Part shown: piece by piece, positions 49,596 to 63,125 of the stretch
How the letters are laid out: the number at the start of each line of letters is the position of its first letter
How positions within the stretch are numbered: the first letter of the stretch is position 1
DNA from: Microcebus murinus
Taxonomy: Eukaryota > Chordata > Mammalia > Primates > Cheirogaleidae
Direction: 5' to 3'
Assembly: GCF_040939455.1 (NCBI RefSeq)
Contig: NC_134106.1
Span: forward strand, 41,624,001-41,688,000
Length of the DNA: 64,000 nt
Notes under the pieces: generated by a model
What the model was told of the DNA's origin: nothing
Database searches by the model: none
Seen by the model: the letters and a program-made list of their open reading frames with translations, nothing else
Program-made: the position numbers and the translations under genes

Positions 49596-51239
49596 CATCA
49601 GCAGGAAGTAAAACAAATAAAGTAAACTCTTTAGAGGACTTAGAATATGAATCAACAACAAGATGAAGACACTCAAAAAAGCTCATGTAGGCATAGGTTG
49701 CATTCATGAAAGTACTTAGAAGGTGGATAGTATGGTACTGTGCCTTACTGCCAATCAGCTTACACTTGTTATCATTTACCTATTTAGAGAACCTAGAATG
49801 TGTTCGGACATCTGCTAATGTGATAAAAGACCTCTAGTATTATTAAAAAAAAAAACTCTCCAAAGAAAGACTTAGGTTGATATATGACTGCATCTTCCAA
49901 TATCAGAAAGGATGTCTTTTAGAAGAGCAATTCCATTCAGTATGAGATCAGGGATGTAAATAGAATCAAAGCATAAAACTATGGGAAAATATAATAGAAA
50001 ACAGTGCAGATTTTATCAGAGAGTTATCCATAGTGGATCATTTCATTTACATAAAAACAAACTTCTCATCCCAGAAAAGATATAAACATTGCTGAAACAC
50101 TTAATTGGAAGTTGTATTAATAGAAAGTATTCAATCCATGCATGGTAGATTGAAGAAATGGATCCTTATCAACACCAAGAATCACTGATATCTACTCCAT
50201 AGAAAAGAGAGGTTAAGTGATGTCCCAAGTTTACAAAGAAATTTATTCTCAGGACAATGCTCCTTCCCATGACCTGTGCTTAGGATATAATCTCATTAAT
50301 TTGACCCTATGTTTCTACACTTTCGAAGTTCCCTGAACTTCTTCACCAAATAAACAATCTGCAAAGGATTTCTGCTATGTCCTAAATATTAGGATGCCTG
50401 TGGGCAGAGAGAATACCCATTGTCCCCACTTATATAAAGAACCCCAGGCCATTTTCCTATGCCCAAACTAATCTACATTATTATTCTTGATTATCTTGCT
50501 TTTCACATATATAATCCCATATCAGACAGGTTTGTAAGGTTTTACTATAATTATATGATTCTAAGAGTGTGTTCAACACATGCCAGAAACTGAATTCAAT
50601 ACATGAAAAAGAAATGAACCAAAAGACATTTGAGTTTGAGACTTGCTTTTTTTTTTTTCTACTCTAAAAGTCAAATACACAAGAATATTTTGCCAAAAAC
50701 ATCCTTGACTAAACAAAGGTACACACTAGAAGTTTCCATTATTAAATTAAACAATAAGCCTTTCTCTCTCCGACTCTTTAGAAAGAGAAAACTACTTTAG
50801 AGAAACAGAAAAGGAAAGTCTGCCTACTGAAATTAATGTCAGGTTAAATTCTCAGTCCCTAAGAAAGTTGGTATTATTTTATTTGCCATAACCCCATGTA
50901 ATTTAGAAATTAGAAATTTCCTTACTATAAGGAAAAATAATATTACTTTGAAGGAAGAGTAGTCCACTCTTTCCTTAGATTTTCTACTTGACACAATATT
51001 GTAAAACATTCTAATATCCCCAACTATGATTCAACATATTTAAATTCTGAGGCTAACTTCTATTGTTTTACAACAAGAAATCAAGCTTTATAAAATATTC
51101 ATTCTTCAAGGTTTTATTTCACTTAGGAAAACCTCAAGGAGACTAATATGGAAATAAATTGCCAAGTTCCTGTTAAATAACCTGAAAGAAGAGGTAGCCT
51201 CTTGATGGTATACTTGAGGTCATTAAATATGAAAGCCAA

Positions 51240-51395
51240 AGAAAATTTAGATATTATTTAGTCCACTGCACTCATTTACTAGATGAACAGTGTGATGGCC
51301 CAACAGACACAATTATGGTCACATAACTAACTGAGAGAAAATCAGAATATAATCCTTGCTCTCTTGATTCTAGTCTCAGGCTCTTTCTCATTTCC
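51240..51395 (-). mobile_element. MIR SINE fragment
   Basis: CTAGATGAACAGTGTGATGG, TATGGTCACATAACTAACTG, CTTGCTCTCTTGATTCTAGT: antisense MIR. Confidence 0.65.
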
Positions 51396-52302
51396 AGATA
51401 TTGCCAGGAAATGAGCCTCAAATTCATGATCAAAAAACTAAATGTAGCTTAAACTTGAGCATTATTTTTCCAAAAGAAAATAGTACATGGTCTAAAACTC
51501 TAGCACAATAATTTTCCAATCCTATTGTGTAACTTATTTGCATTTGTTTAAATGATCACAGGTGCTGAGAACCAAACAACCAACTCTATGCCTATCTGGA
51601 CTGATAACCAGTCGGTTCTGCACACATCATGTGACACAAAGGGAAAGTACTGGACAAATACCCTGGCATTCACCAGGTATGGAATATTGCAATTACTGGG
51701 CCTGCTTCAGATTCAAGTCCCAATAAATTAATCTAACAACTAGACTCCAGCAGTTTTTAACCAAGAGGGAATCATTAATGCAATCAAAATAAAAACACAT
51801 AACTTGGTGAATATATATTTCATAAAGATTCTCTGCAAGAAATTATAAGTTCTCTGGGTGCCAATTAGTGATTATTTAAAGAAGTAAATTATAGGAATAC
51901 AATTATATTCATAGAAAATTTACAGACAATTGTCATTTATAAAATGGATATGGAGCAAATAATTTTGAGTATGAAATCACCTTATTATGAACTTGGTCAG
52001 GGCAGTATATATTGAGCAATTTATCTATTTAACCAAACTCCATAGAATGGCCAATTTATAATATACTTCTTTCTCCCTAAAATCAGAATGGGGTGGTCTC
52101 TAACTCTAAAAATCTATAGTTTAACTCATCCAAATATTTTTGCTCCAAATCTTAGAATTCAATTTTTTAATAGATACAAATGATGGTATCTTGAAAGGTA
52201 AAAGGAGAGGGGAGGAGAAGTTCACAAGGAAGGGAAAAGAGTTGGTTAAAGTGGAATTGCTCTAACAAAATAACAATCTCAGCGCCTGCTACGCAAACTG
52301 AA

Positions 52303-52440
52303 GGACAGTACCACCAGCATCACTTGGATATTGTGACAAATTTAGAATTTCAGGACTCCTTCCCCAACCTATTGATATAAAATCAGTATTGCACTAAGAT
52401 ATCCCAGGTGATTCTCACACATTAAAGTGTGAGAGTCCTG
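52303..52440 (-). mobile_element. MER5A-like hAT element
   Basis: ACCACCAGCATCACTTGGAT, then ATCCCAGGTGATTCTCACAC, then TTAAAGTGTGAGAGTCCTGC is MER5A in the opposite orientation to the copy at 19938. Confidence 0.75.
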
Positions 52441-52489
52441 CTGTATAACAGATTTTTACATTGTTCCATTTTAGAATACCTTTTAAGAA

Positions 52490-52695
52490 TGTTGTGCACA
52501 TAAAGTCTTACCTGGCATATGGTGGACATTTAGTCAATGTTAGATGTTACAATCATTATTATTAAAGTAACAAATATATTTTAAACCAACCCTCAGCAGT
52601 TTAAAAAATAATCAGCTTTACACCAAATCTTTTATTAACTGGAATATCACTATGCTCAACACACTAATTTTAGGAGCATTTGGGTTAATTAAAAG
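52490..52695 (+). repeat. Direct duplication, copy 1 (206 bp)
   Basis: From TGTTGTGCACATAAAGTC to GGGTTAATTAAAAG, repeated at 53752-53957 without gaps. Three substitutions in 206 bp. The first part resembles a degraded MIR/L2 end (CTGGCATATGGTGGACATTT). Confidence 0.97.
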
Positions 52696-53751
52696 GATTT
52701 TAAGGATATTTTGGAGTCTATCATATCTAAGTACCTAAGACAAAAAAAAAAATATTGGTATCACAGCACTTTTCTTAAGAATAAACACCCAGATACAAAT
52801 TATTTTGCATTTTTTGACTGGAAATAAGAAGCCTAGGGGAGGGGAAGAATTGGAAAGCTGTGATCAGTGTGTAGATGTTTCAAATATCTATTTAATATGC
52901 ACCCCAGCAGAGAGTCCAGGCTTTAAATCATTGGAGGTAATCTCTGAATTTTTATTCTCAACATGTGTCACCTTTAGGCAACATTAAAATAAAATTCTCT
53001 GTGGGTTTGCAAACTTGGTACCACTTTTCTGGATAAATCTAGAGGGTGTATATCATCTCCTGATAAGGTCTAACAAGTCATCATTATTAGTGAATATACT
53101 TAATAAGGTTCATGCAACCGCATTTATAGTTCTCTCTAGAAATAATTTTTGTTCATACCCTGCTGCAACTGAAAACAAACTATCACATATTCTAGATGTG
53201 AACTGACTCGATGAAAACTAATAAGCCTGGGCTGCCACATTTCCACGTATTATAGTTAAATGAACTCGGAATATTTTTAAGTTAATAATACCTCGCAATG
53301 GAGGAAATCTATACTGCTACTCAAAGTCTACTATGTTTAAAACAAGAATGGCAATTTTTTTAAAAGAAAGAAAAAAACTAAAGTTATGTTGGTATCCCCT
53401 GTATCTTAAGTAGAGGAGAGTGTAAATAAATATATGATAAGTATAATAAAGAATTATGTTGAATTGGGAAGAAATGTACTCATGTAACTCTACCCATTCC
53501 CTTGCTTCTTAGAGACCTAGTGATTCTTTTCTCTACTTGTCCATCCCTCACTGCTTAGGTAGACAGAAAGGTGGGAAGTGTGGAAGTGGACAGCATGTTA
53601 GTTGAAAAGTCAGTTTTCCTGTCTTCTAGTAAATGCTGAGGAAGACAACTGGCCAGTTTGGGGAGATTTTATTTATAACAGAAGCTACTTAAATTCTTTT
53701 GTTTCATAGGGGTTCTAATAAATTCTATGAGGAAAATTTCACTCGACATGC

Positions 53752-53957
53752 TGTTGTGCACATAAAGTCTTACCTGGCATATGGTGGACATTTAGTCAAT
53801 GTTAGATGTTACAATCATTATTATTAAAGTAACAAATATATTTTAAACCACCCCTCAGCAGTTTAAAAAATAATCAGCTTTACACCAAATCTTTTATTAA
53901 CCAGAATATCACTATGCTCAACACACTAATTTTAGGAGCATTTGGGTTAATTAAAAG
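53752..53957 (+). repeat. Direct duplication, copy 2 (206 bp)
   Basis: Same orientation as copy 1, offset exactly 1262 bp. The differences are one A/C and, ten-odd bases before GAATATCAC or within AACTGG/AACCAG, one T/C and one G/A. No poly(A) or target-site duplication flanks it. Confidence 0.97.
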
Positions 53958-54104
53958 TTCATGAAGGAAGAAAGAGATGGAAGTACTGTAAATTAAAAAC
54001 AGGAAGGAAAAGATACATATTTCTGGTTTAGCTTTTTAAAGACAATTTGTGCCTGGGTGACTTGGAAAATGATTTCATTAGATTTTTGCTATTTTTTATT
54101 CTCT

Positions 54105-54290
54105 AGGTAAAAAGCATGGGGCTTAGAATTAGGAGAGGTGAGCATTGGTTTATACTTGGCCACTTTTCAGCTCTCTGCCCTTGGCCACTCCACTTAGCTT
54201 CACTGGGCCTCATTTTCCTCCCTAGAAAAATGACATAGATGGACTAAGTGATCTCTAGTGTTTCTTTCAATTCTAAAATTCTATGGTTCT
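54105..54290 (+). mobile_element. MIR-family SINE
   Basis: AAAGCATGGGGCTTAGAATT, GGCCTCATTTTCCTCCCTAG, ATAGATGGACTAAGTGATCT, TTTCAATTCTAAAATTCTAT: MIR/MIR3-like. Confidence 0.7.
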
Positions 54291-54309
54291 ATAACATTCT
54301 TGTTTTACT

Positions 54310-54380
54310 GAACCATTATTTCATCAATTCATTCAATAAACATTTATTGAAGCCCAACTCTGTGCCAAATTCTATTGCTT
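54310..54380 (-). mobile_element. MIR/L2-type core fragment
   Basis: ATTCATTCAATAAACATTTA, then TTGAAGCCCAACTCTGTGCC. Confidence 0.55.
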
Positions 54381-55009
54381 CCCTGCTGTTAAAATCAGGC
54401 AACATGCTAGAGTTGAAATGTCTTTAAACATTTTTGATGGCTGCTGCTTTTAAAAGGAATATCCCATAGCAACCCCTACGTCCTTCAGCTTCTAGAGATA
54501 AGTCTTCTCTTATTTTGTGAGGACTTAAAATTGAAGAAAAACAAAGAGATATGTAAAGGTGTTCTATTCACATCCTATTAGCTGTAAACTTTTTATTCTG
54601 GTTATTTTTCTTCTTTAGCCCAAAAAAGAACACCTTCAACAGGTTTACTGGAGTGTTAGAAGATTGTGTTTGATGACTACATTTTCCCCAAATTTAAGGT
54701 ACTTCTTCATATAATTGCAATTCCTAGAAAAATAAAATATTTTAAGAGAAAGCTAAGATTTCTTATCACAAAATTATATAAATTAATTTGTGATTATGCA
54801 TACTTTTCCAATAAAATTATGGCAAGATCAATTGACAATAACTAGTGTTTTCCTATGGATAGTACCCTTAATTTTGAATTAGGAGCCTGAGGTTCAATTC
54901 CTCACTTTATGATAGGTTATATGTAGTAACTGAGTAAATGTAGCTGAGTATGAGTTTCCTGTAGCACACTGGATATAGTCATTCTGCCATGCTGCACTTA
55001 GAATTTTTA

Positions 55010-55165
55010 AAAATGAGGATCTGGTAGTATGTGCCTGTACTCCCAGTCACTCAGGATGCTCAGGTGGGAGAATTGCTTGAGCCCAGGAGTTCGAGGTTAC
55101 AGTGAGCTATGATTGCATCACTGCACTCCAGCCTGGGTGACAGAAAGAGACCCCATCTCTTAAGA
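55010..55165 (+). mobile_element. Alu-related free right monomer (FRAM-like)
   Basis: ATGTGCCTGTACTCCCAGTC, GAGCCCAGGAGTTCGAGGTT, ACAGTGAGCTATGATTGCAT, CACTGCACTCCAGCCTGGGT, then GAGACCCCATCTCT. Only the right-arm type is present (it carries the GTGAGCTATGAT segment the left arm lacks). This 7SL-derived family supports a primate genome. Confidence 0.9.
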
Positions 55166-56164
55166 TAAAAAATGTGTAATATAATGATATAATTATAGGA
55201 AATTATTATTATCAATTATATACTGAGTCATACATAATAACCTCACCTCACCCATTCTATCATAGCTGTGTTGAAAGCATCATAGATTAACATCTTATCT
55301 CTAACTCTATCTCATCATTCTCTATCTCAGCATCTCTTATCCCAGGTCCCTTATCAGATTTGACTACTGTTTTCTCATCTCTCTCAAGGATGGTACAAAA
55401 GCAGCACCATTCGATATGCATAGGAGAGAAGTTAGTTCATCATATATGATGGATTCTTAAAAGCTTTATTCCCTTCCCAACTCCAATAGAGCTCTAGTTT
55501 AAGTACAAATACACAGAATGTATCAGAAGGACTTTGAGGTATCTCACAGAATTGAAGGAATTGTTAAATCTCCAAGTCTTGAAAAAAGAAGAAACTCAGG
55601 GTAAACTCAAGCTCCTCAACTCACAGCTCCTGGTCTCCTCAGGGGTTGTACCACTAATAGAACTCAGCTCCAGTGAACCCCAGTTTTGAGGTAATTCCTT
55701 TCAAGTTCTGAATTCCCCAAATCAAAATATTTGATTAGCTTAGTTTGCATGAAAAGTCAACTCCCAGATGAGTCTTCTGTGGCAGGAATAGGAGGAAGGG
55801 GTGAGATTATAAAACAGGGACTTGTGGGGGAATCATTGTGAGAGGGCTGCTGAATCATTCGTTAATACCTGACATTGTCAACAAGTTCCTATGGTGACCT
55901 AATATGAAAAGGACACCCTTCCTACCCTGTAGGAATTATTACCATCTGCTTTTTAGTTTACCTATGATACAAACTTAGATCTTAGGATCCAAGGTAAATA
56001 ATGGACTTTATGACAAACTTTATTTAAACTGTGAGATCTTATCAGAAATCTGAGTGACACATAGCATTATAAACTTCAGAGTTGGAAGAGGGAGACCCAT
56101 AAAGTTTATGAGATTTTGTCTGGTGCACAGGTAAAGTTGGAATGAGAAGCTGGGTCTCTAGATC

Positions 56165-56270
56165 AGTTGATCCCAAAGAGGGATGATTATCAGAATTACC
56201 TGGAAAATATGCTACAACAGCATGTTTGCAGCACCCCTACCCACAGGTTCTACTTTAATATCAGAATGAA
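56165..56270 (+). mobile_element. MER5-type hAT fragment
   Basis: ATTATCAGAATTACCTGGAA, then GCAGCACCCCTACCCACAGG resembles the MER5 5' half. Confidence 0.5.
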
Positions 56271-57074
56271 TCTCTTAATACCATATTATTATCTTTTAGT
56301 TCCTAGTTAATTCCAAAGGCCAGTTTAACTTGAATCTCACTGCTTTGTTTTTTTTTTTTTTTCTTTTTTCTTTGGTAAAGTAATGGGCCTTCCCTTATCT
56401 TACTCTTCACAGAAAGAACCCACTTCCCAACAAACATTGAGCCCAAAATTCATAATATAATAGATAAAATATAAATGAAGCCATCAAAAAGCAGAGCACA
56501 TTTTCACTTTTCGGTCTGGAAGCAATTTCACTGGATAGAGAACAATCTGGCCAGACCGAATAATACCACCTCTTGAATCAGTAGCTAAAATTCACAATAC
56601 ATCCATTCACTTCTTACAGTGAAAAGTTCTCCGGTCTCAAGGACAGGACATATTCCACATTCACAGGCTGTAAATCCTTCTCAGTTTTCTTTTCTACTTC
56701 TTGTGAATAAACTAAATACCATGTAAAAAAAAAAGGTAGTTTTTTTTTTTCTTTTTAAAGATCATTTGCTATGACACTATATGGCAAGAATATTTGATAT
56801 ATTTTATACCCCATACTTGAAATAAGTTTCCTTCACCTCCATTTTCCATACTATATGCCTTTCCTACAAACAATTCACAAAAATTTAGAAGTTAAAAAGA
56901 TCTTCTAATTCAAGGGCTTTCAAAAATTTCTTTCCAGTTACCCAGTACTCATATACAATACATAAATTTCTACTTACAATGCACTCTTCTATTTTTTATA
57001 GAAATAAAAATTATTCTAAATTGCTCTCATAATCCAATAATGAGTCATAACCCAAGCCTTGAAAAACATGAATT

Positions 57075-57215
57075 TTATTCAAACTCTACATTTACTGGAT
57101 AAGAAAACTAAGGCCCAGAGAAATTACGGGATTTGGCAAAGACCACTTAGCTTGTGAATGATTTGGACTAGAATTTGCATTTCTGACTCTAAATCCTATA
57201 CTCTTCTACTACACT
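57075..57215 (-). mobile_element. MIR SINE fragment
   Basis: GATAAGAAAACTAAGGCCCA, GAGAAATTACGGGATTTGGC, TTGCATTTCTGACTCTAAAT: antisense MIR. Confidence 0.8.
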
Positions 57216-57784
57216 TTCCTACATTTCTAATGTTGTTTTGTATAGGTTAGAATGAATATCTTCATGGTTTCAGGTGGAAGAAAATATTCATTCTGAAGAA
57301 TACAGGACAGTCTATTTTTTTCATCATGGCATTCCATCCTAATTTAAACTCTTTCACAGATACCTGAATATTATAACTCATGGAGAAAATGTATATAATT
57401 TGTAGCTTTGTAATTTTCATATCACCAAACAATATTACTATTATTTTTCTCAGTAGTCTCAAAGTAGTCATCCGAACCACCTCATCATATCTGCACTACT
57501 ATGTTAGGCTTATCAACATCAAAATTTAACTTTTGCCATTCCTTTTGATATGCATTATTATAATAATAGCCTTTGACTCAAGCGTTCAGATATTCGTACT
57601 TAAAAACAGGTGATGCATTTTATTTTAAGTCGATAGTATTGTCCACCATAGAAACAAAATCTATATCATTTTGGAATAAAAATTAAATATATACCACAAT
57701 CTTGACAAGACCTAATATTAGCTAATACTAACAACAATCAGGTATATCAGGCTGAAGTGATTTGATAAAATGTCTAATATTCAT

Positions 57785-57965
57785 AGTGGTTGTCAATTTG
57801 GCATTAAAACAAAATCACCTAAACAACCTTAAAAAACAGTGATGCCTAGGTCCCAGACCCCACCTCAATATTCTCATTTAATTGGCAGCATATGGCCTGG
57901 TCATTGAGATTTTTATTACTAGAAGCTTTGCGGATGATTCTAATATTCAGAAATGGTAGAAAACC
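57785..57965 (+). mobile_element. MER5A-like hAT element
   Basis: GTGGTTGTCAATTTGGCATT, AAAATCACCTAAACAACCTT, TAGGTCCCAGACCCCACCTC, TTTGCGGATGATTCTAATAT: MER5A order, diverged. Confidence 0.7.
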
Positions 57966-59984
57966 AAGGGTTTAAAGAGATATGACCTGGGCATTTAATG
58001 TGTAATAATAGTGGCTCTGTAACCGCATTAATTTAGTGTAATAATGTCTTCAAATTTTATGGTTCTTTAAGCTATAATTATAGTTTAAATATGATCTGCC
58101 TGTGTATAGCATTGCCTTACATTTGCATATTGCTTGAGTAACTAATAAGCAGTCTGGCATATCTTCTCTTATAACATGGGAACACTTAAGTATTTGTCCC
58201 CTCACCCCCCACTGATTAACATGCACTTAGATTGTACATTCTCAGACTGACCTTTGCAAGTATCTGATTTTAAGTCATAATTTTCTTTTTAAAAGCCGAT
58301 TTTTATATAAAACCTCATGAATGAATACACAATCCCTTCAAATAGTACAAAAAGCTAAATCTATGCTGATATTACATATCTCCTTCCCAAAGGAAATATC
58401 ACCCAAGAAGAAATAGAGTGTTGATTCTTGCTACTTACATTTAACCAAACCCATAGAAACCTGCAATTAGCTGAATTCAATTGTTTTCAGATTTTTTAAA
58501 TGTAAAAATGTAGCCAATCTCCAAAACTCATTATACAACTATGTAAGGTTTAAGTATGTCTGGCAAAATCTCATGTAAACATTCAAAGAAGGCAAATGTT
58601 CCAAATTCTTAAAAGGCTGTCTTAAACAGTGTTCTTTTGTAGCTGTTCGGAATAAAATCTGACACTGATGAAAAGGATATGGAAGGTAACTATCCCACTA
58701 TGAACGTTAAAAACAAGGGTATTATGCTCTGAGGTGAAGGTCATGAAAGGAAGTCCTGGGATAAAATAAATAAAGAAAGAAAGACACAGAACAACAGCTA
58801 GTCCTGAAGCAACCTAGGAGAAGAGCCAACACCCCATCCATCAGTAACTTGTCCTACACAAGCTCATCTTTCATTTGCAAGGTGACACATCTGTACACAG
58901 CAGGCAGAAGAAATTTTAAGTGTCTGAGCTCCTCTTCCTTCTTATAATAGACAAATGCACAAAAGACTGATTTTTGCTTCCCTTGCTGCTGTGCCTTAAT
59001 AAACAATTGGCTCAGGATCTTAACCAAGCCAAATGCTGACTAAAAGCCTCCTCACAAAAGCCTTTAATAAATTTCTGCTTGTGTTTCCTTTACATGTATT
59101 TCAATTTGAAGACAAAGACTTTCTTCCCCATTTCTCTCATTTGCTGTTTCTTGTTCACTAATTAAAAAGCGGGCTCTTTGGATGCTGGAACGAGGGAAAA
59201 TGGAAGAGTGGGTCAAGATTGAATGTCCCTGACTCTGGCAGTCATTACGATTCTCTTCAGTGAAACAAATCCTTTATTCTCCATCTAGCTCAGACTCAAG
59301 GAAGGCACAGAAGCAGCGCTTCAGCCCTTCCTACCTCAGGTCAGAGTCCTTTTTATACTTGGCATACAAACTAGAAACATCAGAATTCTGTACAAAATGG
59401 AAAGTTTTATGCTTCCAAGCAATTCAACTGCATTCTGTGGTCTCTCCGTCCTGTGGGCTGCCTTAGCAGATTTGAGGCATCTCTTAGGGCAGAGTGGTTT
59501 GAAAGCTTTGAGGTTTTCTTGGCGACTGGAAAGAATAATTTGACTTTTCTTGGAATAAGATCATATTCAGCAGAAAAGATCTGCTGTGCTCAAGGTCATG
59601 AATCTTGGCTCTGTGAATATTCAGTTATTCAGCAGAATAGCCACTCCAAGCCTTCAAAGCACTTTTGGATGCTGCTGCAGGTGTTGCCTTTAGAGAACTC
59701 CCTGACAGCCACCAAGTTCTTGCATCTGCATTTCCCCTTCTTGGCGCTGTCCACTCTACTCTCTGGAAACCACATCCCCCTATAATTATGAATATGTACC
59801 CAATCCCAGAAATGTCCAGATAAATGCTTACCTGAATCAAGATTTGTTTACATTATATATGATATGAAGTTCCAAAAGGGAATAGATTTTTTTCTGAACT
59901 GATGTATTTTAAAAGTTCAGAGTTATAAGTATTATTTTAGGATGTGTTGCTTGCAAAATAAGTCATGGAAGCCCTAAGGAATTA
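57966..59984. other. Intronic stretch with no recognised feature
   Basis: About 2 kb. It includes plausible but unsupported reading frames at 59260-59840 on both strands; no family motif, splice context or transposon recognised. Confidence 0.5.
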
Positions 59985-60460
59985 ATTTATTAATTAAAGA
60001 AACATATATTAAGGGCCTACTATGTATGTGGCACCATGCTAATTGCTTTGGAGAAACCAAAGTTAAATCAGACAGGGACCCAGTTTAAAAGGTGTTCACA
60101 ATGCAAAGTGGATAAAAGACATAAAAAAGGCCAACTGGAAATTTAAAGGAAGGGATTATTTCCAAAGTGTTGACATACATTTCAATAAAAAGGTAAAGCT
60201 TAGATAACATCTTGAAGGAAGACAGGTTTAAAATTTAGAAGGTGTGAGGAAAAGACACTCCAGGGTAGGATATAGACAAAATGTTTTGAAGTGAGAAATC
60301 AAGCAATTAATGACATTTGACTAGAACTAAGGTAGCACAATGAAGAATAATGGCAAAGTGAGAAAGTTTCTTTCAGCCTTGATAAAATGGGAAGACATCC
60401 TTGATATTTTTACCAGATAGCCATCTGAGAATGAATGGTTAATTATTGATTAGCATGAAT
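59985..60460 (-). mobile_element. L2/L3 (CR1-like) LINE fragment
   Basis: AAGGGCCTACTATGTATGTG, GCACCATGCTAATTGCTTTG, GACAGGGACCCAGTTTAAAA resembles the ancient CR1/L2 class; very degraded. Orientation uncertain. Confidence 0.45.
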
Positions 60461-60999
60461 TTAGGAAAATTTGCCATTTATTTTTTTTTATGAGCATAAT
60501 TGTTTTAAAAATTTCAATCTACCAAATTGAAGGGAATATTTTCAATGTAAAAATATGGAGAATTAAGTGTATGGAAATCACTATTCAGGTTTAATTCAGA
60601 GAGAGAAAAAGCAATGGAATGCTCCATCATTAGACATTTTTATTCTTATTCCCTATCAAATAGACCAATGTGTAAGGAAAAAGCCTTCTTGTGAAGAGGG
60701 TTTAATTTGCACTACCTTTCAAAGAAGATATGAGTCCAACTATTCAAGGAGATAAAAGAAAGTTATATTCCATTTAACTGTGAGATATATTTCAGTAGAT
60801 TGCATTAAACATGATTTTAAAATATTGTAAAGAGGCTTTAGATTCTTTAAAATTACCATATTGAACATATAAGACATAAAAGTGCAAGGTACACTTTAAA
60901 ATATATCCTATGAGGTTGCCAATTTTTCTTTATAGAATAAATCTAATTGCAAATATATATAGTACCTAAATACATTTTTCTTTTGACTTTGTTCCTGAG

Positions 61000-61210
61000 G
61001 TGTTTAAGAGCCCAGCCTCTAGAATCACAGGAGACAAATCATCACTCTATCATTGGCTTTGTGATTGAGGGTAAGTTGTTTAAACATTCTAATCCTCCAT
61101 TTCCCAGCCCCCATAAAATGTGAAAAACAAAACAGTGTTTACCCAGACCTTAAGGGGTTGACACTTATATAAAATTATTAGCATGGAACCTGTCCAAAAT
61201 GTCATTCAGT
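61000..61210 (+). mobile_element. MIR SINE
   Basis: TTTAAGAGCCCAGCCTCTAG, GGGTAAGTTGTTTAAACATT, ATTAGCATGGAACCTGTCCA: MIR in order. Confidence 0.7.
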
Positions 61211-61239
61211 TTTCCTGTACACAATGTTTTTTGTTTGTT

Positions 61240-61960
61240 CTTTAATCTTATGAATTAATCCCATCAGACTTTTACTCCTTGGCAAGCTGTTCTCATTTCT
61301 TGATTTTAAAAATATTCCCTACTCCAAAATTTATAAAGATAGTTCCTCTTTTTTCTTCTAATATTTCTATAATATTACCATTGATTCAGTGTTTATCTAT
61401 ATGAATATGAGAGAGAAACCTAATTTTTCTTTTCCACATGTATAATCAGTTCTTCCAACACTATTAAATATCACATCCTTTCTAACAGTTTTTAGACATA
61501 ATGTGTATGAGACACTAAACTCCATATTTACTTAGATCTATTTCTAGACTCCATTTCCTCTCTACACCTTTTGTCTGTTTCTGTGTCAGAACCAGACTGT
61601 TCTAATTATAGTTGTTTCACAGTACCTTTCTGAATCATGTTGGTCACTTACCTATATTGTCATTTTCTCAAAAATTTTAGCCTTTTATGGGAATTTACGA
61701 TGGCTTACTAGTTTTACAATTCCTCAACTCTAATCCCCCAAATTGAGATTATGAACCGAATTGTCCTAAATCTATAATTTCATTTAGAACTTGAATCATC
61801 CTTTTCAAAGATGCATAGTTTGTTTTCCTACTTTTTTGGGGTCCTGTTTTGTATCCTTCTGTAAAGTGGTATTATTTTCTTTATGTAAATCTTATACAAA
61901 GCCAGAGTTTTGTAATGTTTGAGTAAGCTTTTTATATTTCCAGAATCTTCACGTGGAGAA
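61240..61960 (-). mobile_element. Old L1 ORF2 fragment (L1M/HAL1)
   Basis: Reverse-oriented L1 3' ORF2: CCAACACTATTAAATATCAC, TTTCTAGACTCCATTTCCTC, GTGTCAGAACCAGACTGTTC, TAATTATAGTTGTTTCACAG and TTAGCCTTTTATGGGAATTT follow the L1 antisense order. Confidence 0.75.
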
Positions 61961-62884
61961 AAAAATTTAATGATTTAAACATCTACATTAATTTGATACA
62001 TGTAATTATTTGAGAGGAAACCAGTCAATATTTTTTGCCTTCTCACTCTAGCCTTCTGTCCTGATTATGCTTGGTAATTGAATTGGTAAGAAAAATGCTT
62101 ATTTTTTTATATTGCTCTTTCCTGTCTGAAAATAGCTTTCTTTCAACAGACTTATATATGCATATTGATAGCCATTAAGCAATACTATTTTAAAATTATG
62201 TTTATGGCAAGGAACAATTCCTATAAGTTTGTGAGGAGACTAGCAAATGCAAAAGAAATAAAGAAAACAAAAAATTTAACTGGAAACAAACATGCCATCC
62301 CTCAATGGTTAATCTCCTTGACCCTACAGTCAGAAAATAAGAACTAAACCATCCTGATAGATGACCATGGAATGGAATACAATTTTCTTCTACCAATTCA
62401 CTGGAGAACATTCTTTCCTCCAAGATCTCTTTATTTAGTCTATCCTTTCAGGTTGAAGGAAAATTCTTCACTATTACTCACTAATAACAACCTAGAGGGA
62501 CAAAATTATATTGAAAATGCCAGCAGTCACTTTTTTTTACTATTGAGGTCCAGCACTCACCACACTAATTTAGTAAATAAAAATGTTGTAATTTAAGTCA
62601 ATTCAATATGATGGGGAGTATCTACAGGGCTTTTTAAAATATACTTTTTTCATTTTTAAAGCACAAATAATAAATTTCTTGATCTTGATGTTGAAAATAA
62701 CATGTCAAATTCATACACATTCAAAATATGACTTAAACAGACATTCAAAAACACATCCCAGAAATCAATATTTTTCTATAAGCTATATAGAGACTGTCTC
62801 TAAGCCTTCATTTCTAAGAGAAATAATACAAGAATGAATAAAAATAACAGAGTGCCTCTTCTGGAATTAATAGCAACCACATTG

Positions 62885-63125
62885 CTATACCCTTTTACCT
62901 GGCTTTACTTTTCTTTCTATATAGCACCTATCATAACATAAACTATTAAATATTTATTGATTTATTTCCATATCTCCCGTGAAAAGATGAGTTTCCTGAA
63001 GACAGGTTTTTTGTTGTTGTTGTTGTTATGGTGGTTGTCCTGGTGGTTGTTTACCACTGCATCCCAGGGACTGGGAGAGTGTCTCAAACTGAGTAGGCAC
63101 TCAATAGATATCTGTTGAATCAATT
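62885..63125 (+). mobile_element. L2 LINE 3' end containing a (TTG)n run
   Basis: TATAGCACCTATCATAACAT, TGAGTTTCCTGAAGACAGGT, ACCACTGCATCCCAGGGACT, then GAGTAGGCACTCAATAGATA and TGTTGAATCAA. A TTG microsatellite (63008-63027) has expanded inside it. Confidence 0.85.
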
